A stretch of DNA of 64,000 bases from Chersky-840 sp963811775 (GTDB lineage: Bacteria > Actinomycetota > Acidimicrobiia > Acidimicrobiales > UBA8190), in assembly GCA_963811775.1 (NCBI GenBank), contig CAWESO010000012.1, positions 186,001-250,000 of the forward strand. The letters are read 5' to 3'. The translations under genes and the position numbers were made by a program. Shown piece by piece: positions 7,948 to 16,136 of this stretch. How positions within the stretch are numbered: position 1 is the first letter of the stretch; each line of letters starts with the position of its first letter. The notes under the pieces were generated by a model. The model had not been told where the DNA came from. It did not search any database and was given only the letters and a program-made list of their open reading frames with translations.

Positions 7948-9723
7948 TCACAGGTCCCAGGCCCGGAGGCGGCCGCTCGACTCGAAGGACCGGCGCAAGG
8001 CCCGCTCGTCGTCGGGGGCGAAGAGACGATACGTGTCGGACTGACGCTCGCGGACATAGATCGGGTCGCCGTGCACGAGGTCAGACCGGAACTTCTCGAG
8101 CGCCAGGGTCCGGGCCAGGACCTTGTTCGTCGGTGTGGTCGGGAGCGCAGCGGACACTCGCACGAAGCGCGGCCGCCATTTCGGGCTCATGTCGGGTTGG
8201 CGGTCCAACCAGTGCGCAAACGCGCCGGCGTCGAACTCGGCTCCCGGCCGTGGCACCAGGGCCACCATGACCTGATCACCCGAATCGGCGTCGGGCACTC
8301 CGTAGACGGCGGCCATCATGACGTCGGGGTGACGGGCGATGATGGCTTCGATCGGGGTGGCCGGGAAGTTCTCCCCGTCCACCCGCAGCCAGTCGGCCGT
8401 GCGCCCGGCGAAGTAGACCCATCCGTCTTCGTCGACGTAGCCGAGGTCACCGCTCCAGTACCACCCGTTGCGGGTGGTCCGACGCATGGCCTCGTCGTTG
8501 CGGTAATACCCTTCGAACGGGCCCACCCCGAGGGTGTTCACGATCTCGCCGACACACTCCGCCACGTTGAGAAGGCGACCTTCGGCGTCCATGCGGGCCC
8601 GGGGGGCCTCATCCCCCTCGGCGTTCACCACCAGGATCCCTTGCCGCAGGCGTCCGACCGAGCCGCGCGGGGGACCGCCGGAACGGTCCAAGGCGATGGC
8701 CCCCTCCGTGGAGCCGAAGACATCGACGATGTGGATCCCGAAGCGCCGCGCCGCCGCCTCGACGACATGCGGCGATCCCTCGTTCCCGAAGGCGACGCGC
8801 ACGGTGTTGTCGGCGTCGTCGCTGCGTTGCGGCGTCGCCAGCAGGTATGCCAGCAATTTGCCCGTGTAGTTGAACCAGGTCACGCCGTAGTGCCGGACAT
8901 CGGGAAGGAACCTCGACGCGCTGAAGCGACGCGCCAGGGCGAGCGATGCGCCGCTCACCAGTGCCGGAGCGAGACCGGCCATCAGCGAGTTGGCATGGAA
9001 CAGCGGCATGGCCGCGTACCCGATGTCGTCGGGCCCGATGCCGAGCATCGTCGTCATCCGCTGGCCGGTGGTGAGCAACCTGCGCTGCGTGCAGCGCACG
9101 GCCTTCGGTGCTGCCGACGTGCCCGACGTGAACAGCAGGGCCCACAGGACATCGGCCTCGCACTCCGACCCGCGCTGCACCGCGGGGCGCTCCCGGCCGT
9201 CCCCTTCGGTGCCCAGGGCGTCTTCCAACGACTCGCCCAACGACGCTGGGGGGTCGTCGCCGTCGGCGAAGCGCTCCGAGGCGAGGATCCCACCGGGCAG
9301 CGCCAATCCGGCCACGGCCGGCTCGAGGACCTGCTGGTGGCGCGGCTCGGTGATCAGGATCTGGATGTCGGTGTGGACGATGTCACGGGCAAGGTGCTCG
9401 TCGCGCCGGGTGTGGTTCAGCCCGACGACGGTGGCCCCGAGGAGCCCCGCACCGCAGAGTGCGAACACGTAGTCGGGGGTGTTGTCGAGGAACACACCGA
9501 CGTGCGGCGGGCGACCGGGCTCGAGCCGATCGGCGAAGAGCGCGGCGAACCGCCCGGCTTCAGACAGGAGCTCGGCGTGCGTCCACACCGCGTCGCCGAA
9601 GCGAAGCGCCGGACGCGGCGCCCGGTCGGGGTCGGTGCCGTTTCGCCGCAGGAGGGTGGCGACGTTTCGAGCGGGGAGATCGACCTCGGCCAGGGGTGGG
9701 GCCAGCACGCCGCGGTCAGCCAC
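7948..9723 (-). CDS. Fatty-acyl/steroid-type acyl-CoA synthetase (FadD family)
   Basis: 591-residue AMP-forming ligase that would activate a carboxylic acid with ATP and CoA. Motifs: P-loop LLFTSGTSAAPKAV, FGSTEGAIALD, WYWSGDLGYVDEDGW, RTADWLRVDGEN, and the catalytic Lys in TTPTNKVLAR near the C-terminus. Overall order resembles mycobacterial FadD17/FadD19-type enzymes acting on long or steroid side chains, though the acyl pocket cannot be read. GTG start at 9723. It lies 99 bases downstream of the FadA5-like thiolase, in the same direction, consistent with one degradative unit. Confidence 0.88.
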   Translation of the reverse strand: MADRGVLAPPLAEVDLPARNVATLLRRNGTDPDRAPRPALRFGDAVWTHAELLSEAGRFAALFADRLEPGRPPHVGVFLDNTPDYVFALCGAGLLGATVVGLNHTRRDEHLARDIVHTDIQILITEPRHQQVLEPAVAGLALPGGILASERFADGDDPPASLGESLEDALGTEGDGRERPAVQRGSECEADVLWALLFTSGTSAAPKAVRCTQRRLLTTGQRMTTMLGIGPDDIGYAAMPLFHANSLMAGLAPALVSGASLALARRFSASRFLPDVRHYGVTWFNYTGKLLAYLLATPQRSDDADNTVRVAFGNEGSPHVVEAAARRFGIHIVDVFGSTEGAIALDRSGGPPRGSVGRLRQGILVVNAEGDEAPRARMDAEGRLLNVAECVGEIVNTLGVGPFEGYYRNDEAMRRTTRNGWYWSGDLGYVDEDGWVYFAGRTADWLRVDGENFPATPIEAIIARHPDVMMAAVYGVPDADSGDQVMVALVPRPGAEFDAGAFAHWLDRQPDMSPKWRPRFVRVSAALPTTPTNKVLARTLALEKFRSDLVHGDPIYVRERQSDTYRLFAPDDERALRRSFESSGRLRAWDL

Positions 9724-9822
9724 GTCGGCAACGACCTTCCCCGATACCCCGGTACGGCGTTCTCCGTCCCCGATCGTCGAGTGCGCTCCCGCCGTGTCGC
9801 ACCGGGATCCTCGACCGCCCGC

Positions 9823-10983
9823 TCAGAGCCGCTCCAGGATGGTCCCGGTGGCGAGGGCCCCACCGCAACACATCGAGATGAGCGCCAGGTTGCCGTCCCG
9901 GCGCTCGAGCTCGTGGAGGGCGGTCGTGATGAGGCGACTCCCGGTGGCGCCCACGGGGTGGCCGAGCGCGATCGCACCACCGTTGACGTTCACCTTGTCC
10001 GGATCGACACCGTGGGCCTGCTGCCACGAGCACACCACCGAGGCAAAGGCCTCGTTGACCTCGAAGATGTCGATGTCCCCCACCGACATGCCCGCCTTGG
10101 CCAGCACCTTGGCCGTAGCGGGAATGGGGCCGTCGAGCTGGTAGTAGGGGTCGGACCCCATCAGGACCTGCGCGACGATCCGGGCCCGGGGGCGCAGACC
10201 GACCGCCTTGGCCTTCTCAGCCGACATCCACAGGACGGCGGCGGCCCCGTCGGAGATCTGCGACGAGGTGCCGGCGGTGTGGATGCCGTGGGGGAGCACG
10301 GGCTTCAGGGCGGCCAGGCCTGCTTCGGTCGTCTCGCGCAGACCCTGATCGCGATCGACGACCTGGACCTCACCGGTGGCACCGTCGGCTCCCATGACCG
10401 GCGCCTCGACGGCGAACACCTCGCGCTCGAACCGTCCCTCGGCCCAGGCCTGCGCCGCCTTGCGTTGCGACGCCAGGCCGAAGGCGTCCGCGTCGGCTCG
10501 ACTCACGCCGTACTTCTCGGCAATGCGCTCCGCCGACGTGAATTGGTCTGGTATCTCCAACGGGAACTGGGGGGGGAACGGCCGACCCGGGCCGTTCTTG
10601 ACGTTGTCCCCCAGCCCCACACGGCTCATCGCCTCGACGCCGCATCCGATGGCCACGTCCACGACGTCGGAGGCGATGAGGCCCGCGGCCAGGTGATTGG
10701 CCTGCTGCGACGAACCGCACTGACAGTCGATGGTGGTCGCCGCCACCTCGTGCGGCAGGCCCTGGCTGAGCCACGCCGTGCGGGCGATGTTGAAGGACTG
10801 CGCGCCGGCCTGTGTGACACACCCTCCGAAGATCTGCTCGACCTCCGACGGGTCGACACCGGTGCGCTTGATCAACTCGACCTGCGCGGCACCCAGGAGC
10901 TCGGCCGGGTGAAGCCCCGACAACATCCCGTTGCGCTTCCCGAACGGGCTCCTCACTGCTTCGATGATCACTGGCGTTGTCAT
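9823..10983 (-). CDS. fadA5: Steroid-type 3-ketoacyl-CoA thiolase (FadA5-like)
   Basis: 386 residues, close in register to mycobacterial FadA5, the thiolase that removes acetyl-CoA from the sterol side chain. Shared landmarks are VIIEAVRSPFGKRNG, the nucleophile region TIDCQCGSSQQANH (Cys about 89), the long IHTAGTSSQISDGAAAVLWM stretch, NVNGGAIALGHPVGATGSRL with the catalytic His, and SMCCGGALATGT with the second Cys. The start was set at ATG 10983: GGAGGG at 10990-10995 is 6 bases away, whereas it touches the alternative ATG at 10989. Divergent from the Rieske gene across 290 bases. Confidence 0.92.
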   Translation of the reverse strand: MTTPVIIEAVRSPFGKRNGMLSGLHPAELLGAAQVELIKRTGVDPSEVEQIFGGCVTQAGAQSFNIARTAWLSQGLPHEVAATTIDCQCGSSQQANHLAAGLIASDVVDVAIGCGVEAMSRVGLGDNVKNGPGRPFPPQFPLEIPDQFTSAERIAEKYGVSRADADAFGLASQRKAAQAWAEGRFEREVFAVEAPVMGADGATGEVQVVDRDQGLRETTEAGLAALKPVLPHGIHTAGTSSQISDGAAAVLWMSAEKAKAVGLRPRARIVAQVLMGSDPYYQLDGPIPATAKVLAKAGMSVGDIDIFEVNEAFASVVCSWQQAHGVDPDKVNVNGGAIALGHPVGATGSRLITTALHELERRDGNLALISMCCGGALATGTILERL

Positions 10984-10989
10984 GTTCAT

Positions 10990-10995
10990 CCCTCC
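10990..10995 (-). promoter_or_regulatory. Ribosome binding site that fixes the thiolase start
   Basis: On the minus strand GGAGGG is followed by ATGAAC and then ATG. Only the second ATG (10983) has workable spacing, so the protein begins MTTPVIIEA. Confidence 0.8.
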
Positions 10996-11273
10996 GGCAT
11001 GGCCGACGCCGAGCCTCGATGCGTATAGGTTCCCGAAATTCGGCTTCCCGGGCAAATGTGGGGAAGGAACCGAGGTCCCCACGTCCTCCCCTCTCGTGCT
11101 CCGACCTGCACGCCGTTTCGGGTCACGCTCGGGGCACATCGGCACCCGTGGTCGCCCCGTAGTCGTGTCGAGCGGCGGCGTAACATGGGGAACGACAGAA
11201 GCAACGGGAAGAGATCGACACAAGGAGAGCAGCGGGGGCGACGAGCCGCAGGCGGCCCGCTCCCCCAGGGGCC

Positions 11274-12585
11274 ATGACCGACGGTGAGCTCAGGAGCGTC
11301 CTGATCGGCGACGATGACGTCGTGGCGCCGCGCCCGCTACACGAGCGGGCACTTCGCCGCACTCGAGTTCGAGCGCCTGTGGCCACGCGTCTGGCAGGTG
11401 GCGTGCCGCGAAGAGGAGATAGCCGATGTCGGCGACTTCTCCGAGTACCTCATCGGTGACCAGTCGATTCTCGTCGTACGCTCCGCTCCCGACGTCGTCC
11501 AGGCGTTCCACAACACGTGTCTCCACCGTGGCACGCGACTCGCCGAGGGCAACGGGCATTTCGACGATGCCTGCATCCGGTGCCGCTATCACGCCTGGTG
11601 CTACGACCTGGACGGGACGCTGACCGAAGTCGTCGATCCTGAGGAATTCGCGCCCATGCCGAGCGGCCTGGGCCTCGGGCCGGTGCACGTCGACCGCTGG
11701 GGTGGTTTCGTCTGGGTCAACCTGGACCCCGACGCCATGCCGTTGCTCGAATACCTCGACCCACTGCCGAAGCTGCTGGGCCCGTACCACCTCGACCAGA
11801 TGCGGATGCGGTCCTATCGGGCCACCGTGCTCCCCGCCAACTGGAAGGTGGTCGTCGACGCCTTCAACGAGGGGTACCACGTCCAGGGGACGCATCCGCA
11901 GATCCTGCCGTGGACCGACGACGTCAACCTCGAATACGAGCCGTTGGGCATCCACTCGCATTACGGCCGCCTGGCCAATGCGCGCCGGACGTTGCAGCCG
12001 AGCCCGCGCTTGGGGCTGTCCCCCGGCGACTACGACGAGGGCGAGATCCTGGCGGCCTTCGTCGAAGGCCTGGGCGGGCTCTTCTACGATGACGAGCGTG
12101 CCCTCATCGACAAGGTCCGGTCGGCACCGCCCGACGGCGAGCCGTTGCTGAGCCGGTACCAGAAGGGTCGGCGCGAGCTGTTGGCCGGGCGGGGCGTAGC
12201 CGTGGACGAATTCGCCGACGACCAGCTCACCAGTGCGGACGACGTCTTCTTCTTTCCCAACATGGTCGGCCCGATCTATCCGGGTAGCGCCATTCTGTTC
12301 CGGGTCCGCCCCAACGGCCTCGACCCCGACAGCGCCATCAAGGACACTTGGTTCCTCGAGTATCCCCGCCGCGGTGAGGACCCCAAACGCGTGCAGAGGC
12401 GCTTCTACCCCGACTGGACCACACGCGACTGGGGCATCATCACGAATCAGGACTACGCCAACATGGAGCACGTGCAGATCGGGATGAAGTCGCGAGGAGG
12501 CCCGGGGTTGCGCCTCAACCGTCGTCAGGAGAGCAATGTCCTGCACATGCACCGCATGATCGACCGGTACCTGACCGACTGGTGA
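11274..12585 (+). CDS. Rieske aromatic/steroid ring-hydroxylating oxygenase, large subunit (apparent frameshift)
   Basis: Non-haem iron oxygenase alpha subunit of about 435 residues. Counting from the ATG at 11314, the Rieske cluster ligands are C69/H71 (NTCLHRG) and C90/H93 (CRYHAW). The mononuclear iron site is in DAFNEGYHVQGTH, with a later Asp in NQDYANMEH. The N-terminus is broken: MTDGELRSVLIGDDDVVAPR reads from 11274 in one frame, and RYTSGHFAALEFERLWPRVW continues in another. Removing one C from CCC at 11333-11335 joins them. If the shift is real, translation would begin at 11314 without a ribosome site. A GTGA overlap couples it to the CoA-transferase gene. Confidence 0.88.
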
Positions 12586-13756
12586 GCGAGCACGGCGCCG
12601 AGAGACGGCCACGGTCGGGGCCTCTGGTCGGGCTGCGCGTGATCGAGCTGGCCGGTCTCGGTCCGGGGCCCTTCTGCGCCATGGTCCTGGCCGACCTGGG
12701 CGCCGAGGTGATCCGTGTCGAGCGAGTCGGGATCCCTCCCCCCGAGCCGGCGCCGTCGACCGGCGCGTGGTGCTGACCCGGGGCCGCCCGGCGATCGGGG
12801 TGGACCTCAAGGACGAGCGGGGGGTCGAGCTGGCGCTGCGGATGGTCCAACACGCCGATGTCCTGTTGGAGGGCTTCCGCCCCGGAGTCCTCGAACGGAT
12901 GGGACTCGGCCCCGACCCATGCCTGCAGTGCAATCCGCGGCTGATCTACGGACGCGTCACGGGGTACGGCCGGGAGGGGCCGCTGGCGGCCGAGGCGGGT
13001 CACGACATCAACTACATCTCCGTCGCCGGCTCGCTCGCCCCCATCGGCCGACGGGGCGAGGCGCCGGTCCCTCCCCTGAACCTGCTCGCCGACTTCGGGG
13101 GCGGGGGGATGTTGCTGGCCATGGGTGTGCTCGCCGCGCTCCACGAGAGGACGCACTCGGGCCACGGACAGGTCGTCGACGCCGCCATGGTCGACGGCGC
13201 CGCTCTTCTCACCACCATGCTCCACGAGATCCGCAGCTTGTCGCTCTGGCACGACGAGCGCGGGACCAACTCGATGGACACCGGTTCGCACTACTACAAC
13301 GTCTACGAAACCGCCGACGGCGAGTATCTGTCGGTCGGGGCCATGGAGGCCCGCTTCTATCGAGCATTCATGACCGGCCTCGGCTTCTCCGACGAGACCA
13401 TTCCACCTCAGCAAGACCAGTCGCAGTGGGAGACCCTCAAAGGGCGCGTAGCCGAGATCTTCCTCACCAGGACGCGCGCCGAGTGGCTCAGCATCTTCGA
13501 CGGCACCGACGCGTGTGTGACGCCGGTCCTGTCCCTCGGTGAGGCACCGGACCATCCCCACAACCGCCAACGGTCGACGTTCGTCGACGTCGGGGGGATC
13601 ATCGAGCCCGCACCCGCGCCGCGCTTCAGCCGGACGCCGCCCTCGGTCCCCTCCCCCGCCCCGGCGCCGGGCGTCCACCCCATCGACGAGCTCTTGCGGT
13701 GGGGCGTGACCCAGAGCGAGATCGATCTCCTGGCGAAGGACGGAATCGTCGACTGA
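12582..13756 (+). CDS. Class III (CaiB/BaiF) CoA-transferase (apparent frameshift)
   Basis: The N-terminal part (LVGLRVIELAGLGPGPFCAM, then VLADLGAEVIRVERVG) stops at 12776, while RPAIGVDLKDERGVELALRM and the remainder run in another frame to 13756. Restoring one C in the six-C run at 12738-12743 gives a single reading of about 391 residues, normal for the family. The catalytic Asp is expected in NLLADFGGGGMLLAMGV. Family members move CoA between carboxylic acids. It overlaps the Rieske gene by four bases (GTGA), so the two probably form one operon for activating and oxidising a carboxylated ring compound. Confidence 0.85.
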
Positions 13757-13863
13757 CAGGGACGCGACCGATTCCTCTACGATGTCGCCCCGAGCGCAGA
13801 TGCGAGCCGTCGCGCATCGCAGGGTGGCCGAGGGCGGCCTTCCGGGATCGGGGGGAACCGGGG

Positions 13864-14985
13864 ATGAGACGAGCCTGCCTGTTGGCCATAGCGCTCACCG
13901 TGGTGGTGGCGGGGTGCTCCTCGTCGCCCGCGACGTCGAGCGGCGGTCCGAAGTTCGCCGGCACGGGCCCGTACGCCGTCGGGGTGACGACACTCGACTT
14001 GGGCAGTGCGGGAAAGCTCGGTGAGCGCCTGGCGACGGTCTTCTATCCCGCCGACGCGTCGAAGGCCGCCGCGCATCCGCAGTTCAGCTACAAGCTGTCC
14101 GACCCGCTCCCCCAGGCCATCGTGGCCATCGTCCCGACCAAGTTCAATGCCACCGTCACCGTCAACGCGCACCTCGATGCCCCGGGATCGGGCGCGGGAC
14201 CGTTCCCGATCGTGCTGTTCAGCCACGGGTTCGGGGCGTCGCGCCTCTACTACTCCCACATCCTCACCGGCATCGCCTCCTGGGGATTCGTCGTGGTCGC
14301 CGCCGACTACCTCGAACGCGGACTTCTGGCCCAAGCCACCAACTCGAAGATCCCCGACTCACCGGCACTCGACCTGCGGATCATGTTCTCGTCGCTCACC
14401 GCCACCGAATCGGCCTCGGCGCGCCGGTCGTCCCCCCTGTACCACGTCGCCAATCCGAGCAAGGTGGCCGCCGTGGGCCACTCCGCCGGGGGCCAGACGG
14501 CGTTCGACGCGCTGAACGATCAGCGGGTGGCGATGGCGGTTGGATGGGCTCCGGTGGGACCGTCAGGGCCTCCGTCGCACAAGCCGGTGATGATCATCGG
14601 CGAGCAAGAGGACGTCGCCCTGACCCCGGCCACACTGACCGGGGAGTTCCACAAGTTCCCGGGCCCGACGACCTTCATCGAGGTGTCAGGCGAGGGCCAC
14701 AACACCTACACCGACATCTGCACCTCGATCCGCGCCGGAAACGGCGGCCTGGTCGGCTTCGCCATCTCCCTCCACCTCATCAGCACCGAGCTGGCCAAGC
14801 TCGCTGTGAACGGGTGCACCGCCAAGAACCTGCCCCCGACGCGGTTCTGGCCAATCGTGCAGGACTACACGGTGGCGGCGCTGCGCCACGGACTGGGCAT
14901 CGACGACACCCCCACCCCCGGACCGGCGTCGCGGGGCCAGTTCCCGGGGTTGACCATCACCTACTCGTACCACCAGCATTCGTGA
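13864..14985 (+). CDS. Secreted lipoprotein alpha/beta hydrolase (PAF-acetylhydrolase/chlorophyllase-like)
   Basis: 373 residues. MRRACLLAIALTVVVAGCSS is a lipoprotein signal with lipobox VVAGC, so the mature protein should be membrane-tethered outside the cell. The hydrolase core shows VLFSHGFGASRLYYSHILTG (oxyanion region), the nucleophile elbow VGHSAGGQ, and a late His in SGEGHNTYTDI. Order and spacing resemble PAF-acetylhydrolase/chlorophyllase-type esterases. ATG 13864 was chosen because the signal peptide begins there; the longer frame reads as low-complexity upstream. Substrate unknown. Confidence 0.85.
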   Translation: MRRACLLAIALTVVVAGCSSSPATSSGGPKFAGTGPYAVGVTTLDLGSAGKLGERLATVFYPADASKAAAHPQFSYKLSDPLPQAIVAIVPTKFNATVTVNAHLDAPGSGAGPFPIVLFSHGFGASRLYYSHILTGIASWGFVVVAADYLERGLLAQATNSKIPDSPALDLRIMFSSLTATESASARRSSPLYHVANPSKVAAVGHSAGGQTAFDALNDQRVAMAVGWAPVGPSGPPSHKPVMIIGEQEDVALTPATLTGEFHKFPGPTTFIEVSGEGHNTYTDICTSIRAGNGGLVGFAISLHLISTELAKLAVNGCTAKNLPPTRFWPIVQDYTVAALRHGLGIDDTPTPGPASRGQFPGLTITYSYHQHS

Positions 14986-15049
14986 GAGCGGGACCGGTGA
15001 AGCCCCGACGGGAACCGGCTCGTTGCTGCCCTGGGAATTCGTCAGCCGG

Positions 15050-15223
15050 TCACTTCAACAAGCTTCGCAGTGCCTTGCCCAGGAACCCGTTCGATTTCGC
15101 ATAGACCTTGCGGCGCACGACACGCTTGCCGTAGGCACCGGGGCCCTTCGACGCCGCTTCGACGTTCCCCAGATCACGCGCCGCCCGGTACAGCTGACTC
15201 CTCAGGCTCCTGCGCCTCGCCAC
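15050..15223 (-). CDS. Small basic conserved actinobacterial protein
   Basis: 57 residues starting MARRRSLRSQLYRAARDLGN and ending VYAKSNGFLGKALRSLLK. It is strongly basic, with an RRRSLxxxLYRAAR start that I recall from small actinobacterial hypothetical proteins. The GTG at 15223 has a perfect GGAGG four bases upstream (minus strand), which decides the start against the longer open frame to 15313. Function is unknown; the charge suggests nucleic-acid or ribosome contact, but that is only inference. Confidence 0.7.
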   Translation of the reverse strand: MARRRSLRSQLYRAARDLGNVEAASKGPGAYGKRVVRRKVYAKSNGFLGKALRSLLK

Positions 15224-15460
15224 GCTGCCTCCGTCGTGCTCATCGCGCCGCCCCGTCGCTCGACCACACCCCGAACGTACGGACAGGACCGAAACGGTGT
15301 CACCCCCCGTCACCAGGAAGGCCCTGCGCCAAGAGACTAGCCCTCACGCCTCGGGGCAGGGCGGCGAGCGGTAGCCCCGGGCCGGGACGACCTCTCTGGC
15401 CATATGCCGCTACCGACGCATCGGTCACCGACGGCACGCGGCGCCGACGCCCCAGGGCGT

Positions 15461-15466
15461 TACGCT
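15461..15466 (+). promoter_or_regulatory. Possible -10 element for a leaderless gene
   Basis: TACGCT ends 7 bases before the ATG at 15474, the spacing expected if transcription starts on that A. No clear -35 match is visible. Confidence 0.4.
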
Positions 15467-15473
15467 GTGTGTC

Positions 15474-15728
15474 ATGGACCCGGCCGAGACGATGCGCGCC
15501 GCCCTCAGGCAGCAGGTCTCCGCTCGGAGGAGATACAAAGAGGCCAAGGTGCGGCAGCTGTCACCGCACGAGTCGGAAGAGCAGCGCGCCGCACAACTGG
15601 AAGAGCTCCGACTCGCGGCAGACTCGGCGGACGCCGAGATGGCTCGCCTGCGGCCGGAGAAGCCGGACGCTGACGCCTCCGAACGCGAAGCGTATACGCC
15701 TCCGATGTCACCGGAGCTTTCGAACTAG
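15474..15728 (+). CDS. Small charged helical protein, unknown function
   Basis: 84 residues, MDPAETMRAALRQQVSARRR onward, nearly all Ala/Glu/Arg/Leu with heptad-like spacing through about residue 60, then a disordered Pro/Ser tail. A single amphipathic helix or coiled coil is likely. No family recognised. A -10-like TACGCT just upstream supports a leaderless transcript. Could still be a chance frame, though composition and codon third positions look coding. Confidence 0.5.
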   Translation: MDPAETMRAALRQQVSARRRYKEAKVRQLSPHESEEQRAAQLEELRLAADSADAEMARLRPEKPDADASEREAYTPPMSPELSN

Positions 15729-16088
15729 TCGATAACGGCCGTTCCGGTGGTACACGGGATCCCTGGATAGGTGGGTGCCCGGAATGGCCGTCTCCTCGGA
15801 GCTGGGTGCACACCGTGCTCCGACGCTTGCCGAGCGGTGCCGCCAACGGTCAGGGTGTAGAGGTTCCGAACGTCCCCATCCACAGCGCCTGCTTCAGGAA
15901 GGCGAACCCAAGCTCCGCACAGACATTTTGGGAGGAATGGTTGGCTGCGTCGACTATTGCAAGCAGTTCGCCCGAGAACGCCTCGCGGGCGCGGGATCGG
16001 ACACTTCAGTTGTGTCGATAGACGGGCGCTTACGCCGGCCCTAGCATGCGCCGTGAACGACGAGGAGAGTGACCGCGAGGGGTCAACC
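15729..16088. other. Intergenic, nothing assigned
   Basis: About 360 bases. Short frames occur but none has a ribosome site and recognisable family. The last part should contain the promoter of the LAFTG surface protein. Confidence 0.4.
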
Positions 16089-16136
16089 ATGGTTGGACCT
16101 GTTTCAGCCCGGTGGTGTCTTCTGGGGGTTGGTGCC

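Noticed and set aside
7015..11028. A 1337-codon open frame on the plus strand
   Set aside because: It runs antisense to GNAT, VOC, acyl-CoA synthetase and thiolase genes with clear motifs. Its own product is Arg/Gly/Pro/His-rich with no domain. GC-rich codon bias explains the absence of stops.
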